A program made the translations under genes and the position numbers. Of a stretch of DNA of 64,000 nt, positions 1 through 10,602 are shown one piece after another. Under the pieces are notes generated by a model, which made no database searches, was not told the origin of the DNA, and worked only from the letters and a program-made list of their open reading frames with translations. This stretch comes from Rebecca billardiae RCC1528 (Eukaryota; Haptophyta): the NCBI GenBank assembly GCA_965240325.2, contig OZ251244.1:496001-560000 (forward strand), given 5' to 3'. Each line of letters opens with the position of its first letter. Within the stretch, counting starts at the first letter, position 1.

Positions 1-643
1 CTGCTTCACCACCGGGTCCAGGTAGCCCTGCCGCAGGCGGAAGCCACGCTGTGTGTCCGCGGGTGCACCAGGTGCGGCCGCGGGCGCGGCAGCAGTCGGC
101 ACCGCGGGCGCGGCGGGCGAGAGGAACGGCCACGAGGCGGGCTCGCGCACGCGCTCTCGCCTCGCGACCTCGAGCAGCTCGTCGAGCACCTCGCGCACCT
201 CTGCGCCCATCGCCTCGAGCGCCGCGTCCGGCGCTAGACGCCCGTCGTCAGCCGCGAGCGCGCGCGCGAGGGCGGCGAGGACTCGCACTGACTCCTCCTC
301 GTCCGCGGCCGCGGCCTCGGCGAGCGCGCTCAAGGCGGCGGTGCTCGCGGCGCAGACGCGCTTAGGCGCGTGCAGCGCCATCAGCAGCACCGCCTGCGCA
401 CCGCGCGGGTCACGAGGCCCGAGGCTCAGCGCGCGCGCGCGCGTGCGCGCGCGATCGCGCGCACGCGAATGCATGCCCCCCGCGCGCGCACACCTGGCGC
501 ACGTTCGGTGCGAGGTCCGGGAAGACGGTCGGGAGCTGCTCGAGCATCTCGGGCGTGAGCTGGTTCGCCGCCGCCGAAGACGACCATGGCTGCTGCAGGT
601 GCGCCTCGAGCCACGCCTGCAGCGAGATATCCCCCGCCAGCAT
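1..643 (-). CDS. NELF-A-like protein, N-terminal part (runs off left edge)
   Basis: Two exons are visible: 494-643 (50 codons, from the ATG at 641-643) and 1-393, separated by a 100 bp phase-0 intron (donor CAG|GTGTGCG, acceptor GCGCAG). The frame stays open to base 1, giving 181 residues. The N-terminus contains WLEAHLQQPW, then PEMLEQLPTVFPDL, then an alanine-rich helical stretch beginning VLLMALHAPKRV, and later GYLDPVV. The order W..L...W / hydrophobic helix / F.DL...V+..LL..LH.P+R is what I recall for the HDAg-like N-terminal domain of NELF-A, the negative elongation factor subunit that stalls RNA polymerase II. That is a motif-level resemblance; similarity is weak and another helical-repeat nuclear protein is possible. 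The C-terminal half lies outside the window. Confidence 0.45.
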
Positions 644-1772
644 GGCGCCGACTGCCGGCCGCGCGGGTGGGGTGGATCGCTCACGTCAGCTCGGCGGGTG
701 GCGTCACGGTTGGAAGAGAACAATAGATCTACAATCCGTACTTACAGTACTATGACAGTACTGTAGTACTCGCAAGCTGAGCAAACCCATTGTCATTGGA
801 TGCACTGTTGACCCGCCACGCGCCTCGCTACACGGCCCAGTGTGCTTCGGGTGGCCCGCATCGGGCGCATCGGGCGGCCGATGCAGGCACTGTCTGAGTG
901 CGTGTGCATTACGGTCACAAGTTGGCCGTCCGCGCGGAGCGAGACGAGGTGTCGAGACTCGAGTGCAGCAACATGCGGATGGCGGGGATGCGATGTCTTT
1001 GTTGGTGGAGCGCCAAACTACGGCTCCAAAACCACTAGTGTCAGCAACATGCGGATGCCGGGATGCGATGCCCTTGTTGGTGCACGGAGCGCCAAACTAC
1101 GGCTCCAAAACCACTAGTGTCTACTGACAAGCCGCTCGCGCGCCCGACAGAGCCAGAGGGCGCTCTGGCCCGCGACACCGGCGGTTGCCACTGTGGTTTG
1201 TGTCGGAGCTCGAGCCGCGACGACGACGACAGAAGGGACAGATAGCGGTATTAGCGTACGTACAGCAAGGGAGATCGCCTTGCTGTACGTCTACTGTAGC
1301 TACTGGCTCCACGCGGACGATTCGCACACGGATGACGGAGCCAGAGATGACGAGCGGGAGGCTCGAGAGGGCGTGTTCCGGATCCGGAAGCCGCCAACTT
1401 CTGGCGCTCCCCTCGCCCGGACTTTCGCTCAATAATTAATGACTTCGCTGCGCCAACGGTCTTCGCCTCGCTGCATTTCAAGCGGGCGCCGCGGCTGCAG
1501 CGGCGCACGCGAGCGCAGCGCCTCAGCGCACGGCTGCGCCTTGCCGCCTTCCGCCGCCAAGCCGCTCAACCCGCACGCAGCCTTCCCGCGCCCTTCGTAA
1601 GTCAGACACGGCGTCCGCGCGCGGCGCGCGAGCGCTGCGCTGCGCGCGCCCTGGGCGCAGCCTCGTGTGCGCACAATCGCGCCCGACGCTCGCGCCCGCT
1701 GACTCGCGCCCTCGCCTCGCGCGACCATCTCCGCGCTTCGTGCCGCTCGCGCAGGCCCCGCCGCCGATCGCA
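644..1772. other. intergenic region between two divergent genes, with a 76-79 bp tandem duplication and a hairpin
   Basis: No supported gene; ORFs here are shadows. Two near-identical units lie head to tail at 966-1041 and 1042-1120, each running from CAGCAACATGCGGATG to CCACTAGTGT. A perfect 13 bp inverted repeat with a 7 base loop sits at 1258-1290. A cluster of AGTACT/ACAGTACT motifs occupies about 740-771, roughly 100 bp upstream of the minus-strand start at 643. The region presumably holds both promoters, which is inference from the divergent layout. Confidence 0.6.
966..1120. repeat. tandem duplication, 76 and 79 bp units
   Basis: Unit 1 is 966-1041 and unit 2 is 1042-1120. They differ by a few substitutions and a 3-4 bp indel near CTTGTTGGTG, so the duplication is recent. 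Confidence 0.85.
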
Positions 1773-4282
1773 ATGCCCAAGGGTTCTGACATGCCGATCG
1801 ACCTCGACGCAGACCCGACCTGCCCGCCCAACTGGATCGGCGAGCTGCAGCAAGTCCTCTGGTGCCTCAAGTTCGCGCCGCGCAAAGCGCCCGGCGTCCA
1901 AGACACGATCTCGCAGCTCATCCGCGACCGCAAGCTCACGTGGAACGACGTGCTCGAGGACGGCAACGTGCTCTTCGAGATCGGCTGCAAGTACTGGTGC
2001 GCGCACGCGCAATCGCGTCGCACGCATGCGCGGATCCGCGTGCGCGCCAACTCGGTCGACGCGACGCGCGAACCGAGCGCAAATCGATGAGACGCGCGCG
2101 CTCGCGCGCGCTCGACCGCGCGCTCGCGCGTGCGCACAGGGAGCCGGATCCGCCGCTCTACTGGGATCGCGTGTGCGCCGAGTTCCACGCCATGGCGCGC
2201 GACAAGGAGAAGGGCATCTTTCCGCTCATGTGCGCCATCGCGCGCGCACGTCGCACGCGGCGCGTGCGAGCGCCGCGCGTCTCCAACGGCCTCGCTCGCG
2301 CGCGCATGCGCGCGCGCGCTCACGCTCGGCCGCGCGCGCGCTGTGGCACGCGCTCCCGCAGGCCGACGGTGCGCATGGCCAACCTGAAGAAGCTGCACAT
2401 CCTCGAGTGGCAGCAGAGCCTCGAGGATGCGCTGCCCGAGCTCGAGCGCTTCTTTCGCGAGCGCACCGCGGCCGAGAAGGCGCGGCTCGAGGCGCGCGCG
2501 CTCGCCGCGGCCGAGGCGGAGGGCGACACGAGCGCCGAGGCGCTCGCGCGCCACCTCGAGGCGGAGACGGCGGCGGACGAGGCGAGGGCGACGGAGCGCA
2601 AGCGCGTGGCGAAGGAGCACTGGCTCAAGACCAAGCAGCTGCCGCCGCGCGCGCCGCCCGCGAAGCCCGCGCTCACCGAGTACGAGGCGCGCCGGATCGC
2701 GCAGATCGACGAGAACCGCGCGATGCTCGAGCAGCTCGGGCTGCTCGGCGGCGCGGCCGCGGCGCTGGGCGACGCGGGCGAGCAGGGCGGCGCGGCGGCG
2801 GCGGGCGGGCGCAAGCGCAAGAACACGCCGCCCGCGCCGGCCGAGGCGACGCGGCGCAGCGCGCGCGCGCGCGCCAACGTCTCGTACTGCGAGGTGGAGC
2901 GCGCGCACCAGCCTGGGCACGCGGGCCGCGCGCGCGGCGGCGCGGACGCGGCGTCGGAGGGCGGCTCGTCCGACAGCGAGTCGCGCGGCAGCGGCGGCAG
3001 CAGCAGCGGCAGCGAGGGCTCGCGGTCGTCGGCAGACAGCACGAGCAGCGACTCGGACGGCTCGACGAGCTCGAGCAGCGACGACGACGACAGCGACGAC
3101 GAGGGCGGCCGCGCGCGCGTCGCGCGGCGCCGCGGTGCCGCGGTGCTGCGCGCGCGCGCGGCGGCCGCGCCGCGCGCGCGCCTGCCCGCGCACGGCGCGG
3201 CGGCGCGCGGCGCGGCGCCGCCGGCGGCGCTCGGCGGCACGCGGCAGCTGGTCACCGGGCCGCTGCCGCCGCCGATCATGCGGCCCACGCCGGAGACGGA
3301 CGCGCACATGCGCTCCGTGCGCCGCGTGGACGACGGCAGCGGGAAGCCCTTCTGCTGCCCGTGGAAGGGCTGCAGCCACCGCGACGTCCGTCCTGCGGAT
3401 TTGCGGGTGCGTGCCGTGCGCGGCGACGGGCGCGCGCGCGCGCGGCGATGTGCAGCTTCTGACACCTGCGCCCCATGCCGCGTGGCGCGCCGATGCGCGC
3501 GCGCGTCCATCGTGGCGGCGGCTGGTCCGCTGCGCGCAGAGGCACGTGTGCACGCACACGGGCGAGAAGCCGCACGGGTGCGGCTGGCCCCAGTGCAGCG
3601 AGGCCTTCACTCAGCCTGGCCATTTGAAGGTGCGCGCACGAGCATGCGCACATCCATGCCGCCGTGCGCTCCGCCGCGCCGCTGCTCGCGATGCCGGCGC
3701 TGCGCGTGCGCTCACTGACAATGCTGCGTGGCCGCGCGGCCCGCGGGCGCCGCTCCCGCCCGCGGCGCGGCGTGCAGAGGCACATGCTCACGCACACGGG
3801 CGAGAGGCCGTACGTGTGCGAGAAGTGCGGCAAGGACTTCAATGATTCTGGCCATTTGACGGTGCGCGCACGACCATGCGCACATCCATGCCGCCGCGCG
3901 CTCCGCCGCGCCGCTGCTCGCGGTGCTGGAGCGGCGCGCGCGCTCACTGACAATGCTGCGTGGCCGCGCGGCCCGCGCGCGCCGCTCCCGCCCGCGGCGT
4001 GGCGTGCAGAGGCACGTGCTCACGCACACGGGCGAGAGGCCGTACGTGTGCGAGAAGTGCGGCGAGGCCTTCACTAGGGCTGACACTTTGATGGTGCGCG
4101 CACGAGCATGCGCACATCCATGCCACCGTGTCCATCGTGCCGCTGCTCCCTGCTCCCTGCTATGCTGCGGCGCTGCGCGCCTGCGCTCACTGACGCGCTG
4201 CGCGGCCGCGCGCCCCGCGCGCGCCACTTCCGCCCGCGGCGGCGTGCAGAGGCACATGCAGACGAATCACGCGGACACATAG
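1773..4282 (+). CDS. C2H2 zinc-finger protein, four tandem fingers, seven exons
   Basis: Exons: 1773-1996, 2140-2229, 2362-3406, 3540-3629, 3778-3861, 4010-4093, 4250-4282, giving 549 residues. All introns are GT-AG with GTGCG donors; the last four are phase 0. The N-terminal ~120 residues ([33 protein letters not shown]) form a domain I do not recognise. Then come a charged helix ([16 protein letters not shown]), a disordered Ala/Arg segment and an acidic Ser/Asp tract around residue 260. The C-terminus holds four C2H2 fingers with TGE(R/K)P linkers ([20 protein letters not shown] twice) and ends [10 protein letters not shown]. Each finger is split by an intron just before its RH dipeptide, so fingers 2, 3 and 4 are one-exon modules of 90, 84 and 84 bp. 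It is likely a sequence-specific DNA-binding regulator. An in-frame upstream ATG-like start at 1665 is less likely because CAGGCCCCGCC just before 1773 could be an acceptor. Confidence 0.85.
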
Positions 4283-4589
4283 CCGTAGACATCTCGTCGA
4301 ACGTGTGCGAGGTGTCGGCGGCAAGGAAGCCGCTGCCCCAGCAAGCCACTTGATGCTGCTGATGATGATTGATGACAAGCGCAGGCTGCATCGCGCTCAT
4401 GATATGCAATACGCAAATATCCGCCTGACGATGATGCGCATCACAGCAAAGTGACAGCATATCGATCCTTCATTCGGCTTCATCCGCTTTGAAGCCGGCC
4501 TACAGTACTGGCTACTGCTCCGCGCCGGCAGGCTGCTTGCATGATGCGTGATGCGCTGCGCGATGATGTTATTATATTTTATATGTATA

Positions 4590-4630
<41 letters not shown>

Positions 4631-5505
4631 CTTTGCTGCGCGCACAGCGCAGCAGGCATGCACAGAGTAGGGGGTCCAGGTGAAGTTTCCCACTTTTGAA
4701 GGGAAGCCATGGCGGGCGTGAATGCCCGTCCCAACGCGATCCAAGGCGCGTGTGGCACGTCCGGGACCGGGGGGCATGCCACACGCCGGTCGGCGTCGCC
4801 GTACGAGCGCGTGTGCGTGAGTGACAGCTTCCCTTCAGACTTTTCGACCACTCTCACGTCCACGTCCACGCCCCCGTACGACCGGCGCGCGAGTGAGGTT
4901 GCGCATGGGAAGGATGGGCAGGTAGCGGCCAGGATCACCGTTCTGACGGTCATACCGCCATCTGGGGCATGCATTGCGAGGGTGCATGCCTGGCGAAGGT
5001 CCATCTGACCCTACAAGCCGTGGATCTGACGAGCAAGGTTGGCTGCGCGGTAGTCGTGCGACCCCCGTCCGACACGGCTGCCGTGCGAATACGTTTGGCG
5101 TGTGCGCGCCTGTCAACGGCAGGGTGATCAACGACCGGCATGGCTAGCAAGCTGATCAGGACTAGTAAGAACCTTGTCTGGGACCACGCCACGCCATTTG
5201 GCGACCTCACCACCGCTCAATGCCCGTCCAGAGGCACGGCCGTGCCGCACTACCTGGCCAGCCACCGCCAAAGTGGGGCCCACCATCTGGACCCCCCTGT
5301 ACACTGCTATTCACTAACACAGACGGCGCTCGTCGTCGAGTCATGTGCACGTCGTCATTCGCATGCATATCATCGCGTGCGGCGGCGCGCGTGTGCGCGC
5401 TCACTGAGACTACGACTGCTGATCTGCTGTGCAGTATAATAGTCGTAGTGCTGCACGGCCGCCGCGCCGCCCAAATAATATAGCAAGGCGGCATTATTGT
5501 CGTCG
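4283..5505. other. intergenic, convergent 3' ends, contains a (TA)n tract
   Basis: This lies between the 3' ends of the zinc-finger gene and the EAF gene. It contains a (TA)n tract at 4593-4627. Base composition is more balanced than in the genes. Short ORFs exist on both strands, but none has a recognisable domain or gene-like codon use. I see no RNA gene. Confidence 0.6.
4593..4627. repeat. (TA)n microsatellite
   Basis: Uninterrupted alternating TA tract of about 34 bp. Confidence 0.95.
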
Positions 5506-6691
5506 TCAGACAGACTCGCTGCTACTGCCGCTGCCTGGGCTGGCCGGCACGGTGGTCGGCGCGGCGGCTGCGCTGCTGCCTTCGAGCTTGGGCGAGTCGC
5601 GGCTGCCCCGGGAGGCCGCGCCGCCGCCGAGCACGAGCCCGGCCGGCGGCGCCGGCAGCCGGCGAAGGCCCGTCGCGCCCATCGTCAGAGCGCTCCACCT
5701 CACGCCGAGCGGTGTGATTGGCCGACTGCCCGCGGCGCCGCGCGCACCCTGCGACGGCGGCAGCGCGCCGCCCGCCGCCGCGCCCGGCCGCGTCGTGAGC
5801 ACGCCTCCGAAGAGCTCGTCGTGCGAGTCGTCGTCGGAGTCGCCGCCCAGGGCAGGTCGCCTGGCCGCGGCGTGCGCCGACGGGGGCTCGGCAGCGGCCG
5901 CGGGCCCCTTGGGCCCTTTCCGCCCGCCGCGTGCCGCCGGCGACTTGCGCTGCGCCGCGGCCGCGCTTGCGCCGCTCACGCCCCTCGCCAGCTGCGGCGT
6001 GGCGGCGTGCGCGCTGGCTGCGGGCGCCATGGGGGACGCCGTGACGAGTTGCCCCATCTGGTCCGGGATGGGCGTCGCCACGACGATCGGCGTGGCCACC
6101 ACCGGCGTGCCGTGCGCCGCAGCGCCCGCTCGCGCGGGCGCGGCGCGCGGCGGGCGCGCGCTGGCCTGCTGCGCGCGCGACGCGTCAGGCGCGCCGGTCA
6201 CGGCCAGGTTCTTCACGTGCAGCCCGAGCCGTTCGATCCTGAACGTGGCGCCGTCGAAGAGCAGCACGTACTCGTCCTCCGTGTGCTCCTCGTAGTTGCC
6301 GCGGAAGCGCGCCGCGCAGTCCGACGCGCCGCGCGCCGCGTCGGGAGGCGCATCGTGAGTGGCGCTCACAGCGTACTCGGCGCTGTGGTCGTCGTGCAGC
6401 TCGAGCCGCGCGGCGTTGCGCATGGGCACGGACGCCGGCGTGAAGTTGACTGCGCCGGCAGGGCGTGGGCGCGCGCGAGGGGGTCGGGTTGGCTCAGGCA
6501 TGCGCGGCGCACGCCGCGTGTGCGCTGCAGGCGGCGGCGCGCCCCGAGCGCGCGCGCGCGCACGCGATGCGCGCACAGCGGACGGTGTGGTAGACCGACG
6601 GCTGCGACCCCTCGTCCATGGCGTCGCGCCGCCGCTTGAGCGTCGCGCCCACGGCGAGCGGGAAGCGCCCGCGAGGCCTGCCCTGCGCCAT
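5506..6691 (-). CDS. EAF: ELL-associated factor (EAF) family transcription elongation factor
   Basis: Exon 1 is 6577-6691 (ATG at 6689-6691) and exon 2 is 5506-6449, with a 127 bp phase-1 intron; 352 residues. Joining the exons gives YHTVRFNFTPASV, matching the F-H-T-(I/V)-R-Y-D-F-K-P-A-S signature of the EAF N-terminal domain. About 60 residues later come FRGN and EYVLLFDGATFRIERL, corresponding to the F-K-G-N and (C)VLI...T-x-E-x-L strand pattern of human EAF1/2. The intron cuts the signature, so it is visible only after splicing. The C-terminal ~230 residues are low-complexity Ala/Pro/Ser with an acidic patch (GGDSDDDSHDELFGG), as in the acidic activating tails of EAF proteins. Known role: binds ELL and stimulates RNA polymerase II elongation in the nucleus. 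Divergent from the ProRS gene with 162 bp between the start codons. Confidence 0.85.
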
Positions 6692-6853
6692 ATGCGCAAG
6701 CTCCTACGTGGAGGCGTCCGCCATCGTGCGCGGAAGTTGCTCGCTGAGTGCGCTTGCCGTGACAGCCGCGTGGCCAAACGCCGCGCTTCGTCAGCGCGAC
6801 TGGCCGGGCGTGAGCACAAGCTCGGCTTGTGTCGATCGTACATCAGCGCAGCC
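6692..6853. promoter_or_regulatory. bidirectional promoter interval EAF / ProRS
   Basis: 162 bp separate the two divergent ATG codons, so both core promoters and 5' leaders must fit here or overlap the first exons. I see no clear TATA box. The placement is an inference from gene layout. Confidence 0.5.
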
Positions 6854-9800
6854 ATGGATCGCGTGCTCGCGGACCTCAAGGCGCTCGGCGTGCAGTACAA
6901 GTCGCTGGAGCACCCGGCGGTGCTCACGGCGGAGGAGCAGGAAAAGCACATCGGCTCGCTCTCCGGCGCGCACACCAAGAATCTCTTCGTCTCGGACAAG
7001 AAGCACGGTGCGCGCGCGCGCGCACGCGCGGGCGGCATGCGCGAGCGACCATGCGCGGCGCGGCGCGCGCGCTCATGGGCGTGCCGAGCGGCGCGCGCGC
7101 GCGGCGCGCAGGGTACTTCCTGATCACCATCCTCACCGAGCGCAAGGTCGACGTCAAGGCCGTCGCCAAGGCGCTCGACCTCAAGGGAGCCAACCTGCGC
7201 TTCTGCGACAAGGATGCGCTTGGCTCTTTGCTCGGCGTCGCGCAGGGCGCGGTCTCGCCGCTCGCCGTGTCGAACGACAAGGAGGGCAAGGTGCGCGTGG
7301 TGCTCGACGCGTCGATCCTCACGCACGACAAGGTGCTCGTCCACCCGCAGGCCAACACCGCCACCCTCGAGATGCCGACCGCCGGTCTGAGCGCTTTCCT
7401 GGAGAAGCATGGACACGCGCCGACGGTGCTCGACTTTGACAAGCTCGGCGGCGGCGGCGGCGGCGGCGGCGCGGAGGGCGGCGCGAAGCCGCCCAAGGGC
7501 GAGCCCAAGCCCAAGCCCGCCGCGCAGCCCAAGCCCGCCGCCGCCGCCGCGGCCGGCGGCTCCAAGGGCGAGACGTCACAGCTGGGCCTCACAGTGAAGA
7601 AGGACGATGACTTCGCCGCGTGGTGCGCGCAGCGGCGCGGCGGGCCGTGTGCCGCGCGTACTCCCGAGGGGGCCGTGCGCGCGCGTGCGCGCGGCGGCGG
7701 TGGCGGCGGGGATGGGTGGCCCCATCGGAGGAGGGCCGCGGCGCGGGCGGGCTCGGGCGGAGGCGTGGGCTGCAGCCGTGTGGCGGCAGCAGCATGGCCC
7801 GGCCCGGACTGGGGGTCGGCCCGGACGGGGGGTCGGCCTGGCTCGTCGTTCCCCCGACGCCCAGCTGACGGCCCGACGCCCCGCCCGCGTGCACGCCCCC
7901 GGCTCCGCGCTTGCTCCCGCCGCGGCGCGCCCGCGCGCCCGCGGCTGTCGGCTGCAACGCCGCTCGCTCGCTCGCTCTGTCGCGCGCGCGCAGGTACACG
8001 GAGGTGATCGTCAAGGCGGAGATGATCGAGTACTACGACATCTCGGGCTGCTACATCCTCCGCCCGTGGTCCTTCGAGATCTGGGACTACATCCGCGACT
8101 TCCTCGACGGGCTGATTAAAAGCCTCGGCGTGAAGAATTGCTATTTTCCGATGTTTATTTCGAAGGGGGCGCTCGAGGCGGAGAAGGACCACGTGGAGGG
8201 GTTCGCGCCCGAGGTGGCGTGGGTGACCAAGTCGGGCGACGGCGAGCTCGCCGAGCCCATCGCCGTGCGCCCCACGTCGGAAACCATCATGTACCCGGCG
8301 TACGCCAAGGCATGCGCGCATGCGATTTCGCGCCGTGCCGGCCGGGGCCGGAGCCGCGCACCGCGCGCACCGCGGCGCAGCGCGCGCGGGGGGGGCTGGA
8401 GTCGGGCCTGCTTGCGGCCCGGCCCGGCCGGTGGCTGCCCTCACGCGCGCGCACGCGCGCCCACGCCGCCACGCCAGCCATCGCTCACGCCCACCTGCGC
8501 CGCCCGCCCACTGCGCCGCACCGCCCTCCTGTGCTTTGGCCACCGCGCGCCCGATCACCGTCTACTCGTCAACTGGATTTTTATTTTATTTTCCCCTTCC
8601 TTTCTTTCTTTGCCTGCTCTTCTTTCCCTGATGGTCCGCAGTGGATCCGCTCGCACCGCGACCTGCCGCTAAAGCTGAACCAGTGGAACAACGTCGTGCG
8701 CTGGTGCGCGGCGCGGCGCCCGCGCGGCGCGCGTCCGAGCACCGACGCCGCGCCGCGCGGCCGGCACGCACGCCGGCGCGCCCTGTCTCGCACGCCGTGC
8801 CCACGGCTGGCACGCGCCCCACCCTAAACCTGCCCCTACCCCTACCCCTAAACCGCAGGGAGTTCAAGTACCCGACGCCGTTCCTCCGCTCGAGAGAGTT
8901 CCTCTGGCAGGAGGGGCACACGGCGCACGCGCACAAGGCAGACGCTGACACGGAGGTGCTGCAGGTGCGTGCGCGCGGGCTGCGAGGGCGCGCGCGCGGC
9001 GCGGGCTAGGGAGGTTCGGTGGGTCTGTCGGGCCGATGCGTCGCGCCGCGGAGAGGGCGTAGGGGCAGCAGGCGCGCTCGCCCGGGCTGCTTGCTGGTCG
9101 GAGGTCGTGCGCTGCGCGCCCCGCGCCCCGCTCCGCCGCGCGCACCTGGGCCCACGCGCGCGCACGCGCACACTCGACGCGCGCGCGCCCGGCGCAGGTG
9201 CTCGACTTCTATCGGCGCGTGTACGAGGAGCTGCTCGCGGTGCCCGTCGTCAAGGGCACCAAGACGGAGAAGGAGAAGTTCGCCGGCGGTGCGCGCGCGC
9301 GCGTGCGCACCTCCGAGCGCGCGCGTGGGGCGGCGTGCGCGCGCGCGCGCGCGGGGCGGCGCCACGGCCGTGCTGCGCGCGCCGACGCCCATCAGCCGCC
9401 TCACGCGCGCATGCGGCGCGCGCCGCCCGGCGGCGTGCGCACGCACAGGCGACTACACGACGACGGTCGAGGGCTTCATCCCGCACACCGGCCGCGGCAT
9501 CCAGGGCGCGACGAGCCACTGCCTCGGGCAGAACTTCGGCAAGATGTTCAAGATCGAGTATGAGGACGAAAAAGGCGAAAAGGCGATTCCGTGGCAAAAC
9601 TCGTGGGGTCTGACAACTCGGACGATCGGTGTGATGGTCATGCTGCACTCGGACGACAAGGGGCTCGTGCTGCCGCCGCGCGTGGCGCCGACGCAGGTGA
9701 TCGTCGTGACGATCCCGAAGAAGGGGCACACCGAGCAGATCGACGCGCAGGCGCACAAGGTCGTCGAGCAGCTCAAGGCCGCGGGCGTGCGCGCGGACGT

Positions 9801-10542
9801 GGACGCGCGTCAGAACCACACGCCCGGTCGCAAGTATGCACACTGGGAGCTCAAGGGCGTGCCTCTGCGCGCGGAGCTGGGCGCGAACGACCTGGCGAAG
9901 GAGCAGGTGACGCTCGTGCGCCGCGACACGGCCGAGCGCATGGAGGTGCCGCTGAGCACGCTGCTGCAGCGCGTCTCCCTCTCTCTCGTCGAGATGCAGC
10001 ACGACCTGCTGGCGCGCGCAAAGGCGGAGCGCGACAAGCGCATCGTGCGCGTCACGCAGTGGGACGAGTACGAAGCTCGCGCGGCGGCGCGAGCCCGCGT
10101 GGCGCGGCGCCGCCGGCGCGTGGCGCGCCGCGCGCGCCATCGCCCCCGGCGCGCCCCTCTCACGGCGCACGTGCGGTCGGCCTCTCTCCGCCTCCTCCTC
10201 CCTCCCTCGCGCGCGCTCGCCCCCTGTGCGCGCACCGCCGTCCATGCACCGCCATCCATGCACCGCCGTGCATGCAGGTTCGTGCCGGCGCTCGATGGGC
10301 TGAACATGGCGCTGACGCCCTTCTGCGACGAGGAGGAGTGGGAAGACAAGGTGAAGGAGCTCTCGAAGGAGGAGTCGCTCAAGCGCGCGGGCGAGGCGGG
10401 CGAGGACGCCCGGACCTCGACCAGCGTCGCTGCCAAGACGCTGTGCATTCCGCACGAGCAGCCGGAGCTGCCCGCGGGCATGAAGTGCTTCGTGAGCGGC
10501 AAGCCCGCCAAGTGCTGGGTGCTGTGGGGGCGCTCGTACTAG
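6854..10542 (+). CDS. PRORS: prolyl-tRNA synthetase, eukaryotic type, with N-terminal YbaK/ProX-like editing domain
   Basis: Eight exons: 6854-7007, 7112-7622, 7994-8309, 8642-8703, 8859-8964, 9198-9288, 9449-10067, 10278-10542; 707 residues. Residues ~1-165 are a YbaK/ProX-like aminoacyl-tRNA deacylase domain (KNLFVSDKK, then [20 protein letters not shown]) that would clear mischarged Ala-tRNA(Pro). A Gly/Lys/Pro/Ala linker follows. The class II core begins DDDFAAWYTEV; motif 2 is [15 protein letters not shown]...[19 protein letters not shown]; the [18 protein letters not shown] segment precedes motif 3. The C-terminus carries the eukaryotic-type Cys-containing domain and ends [14 protein letters not shown]. 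Intron 3 (8310-8641) has a GC donor (AAG|GCATGC) backed by a long T/C tract before the acceptor; all others are GT-AG. The stop TAG at 10540 is followed at once by a second copy of the last 60 bp. Confidence 0.95.
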
Positions 10543-10602
10543 AAGTGCTTCGTGAGCGGCAAGCCCGCCAAGTGCTGGGTGCTGTGGGGCCGTCCGTACT
10601 GA
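10483..10602 (+). repeat. tandem duplication of the terminal 60 bp of ProRS, including the stop codon
   Basis: Unit 1 is 10483-10542 (ends TACTAG) and unit 2 is 10543-10602 (ends TACTGA). Both encode [17 protein letters not shown]-x-Y followed by a stop, with only a few substitutions near the end. Unit 2 is in frame with unit 1, so stop readthrough would append a duplicate C-terminus. Confidence 0.95.

Noticed and set aside
1523-3610. Long minus-strand ORF opposite the zinc-finger gene
   Set aside because: Pure R/A/H composition, crosses the introns and 5' flank of the plus-strand gene, no domain.
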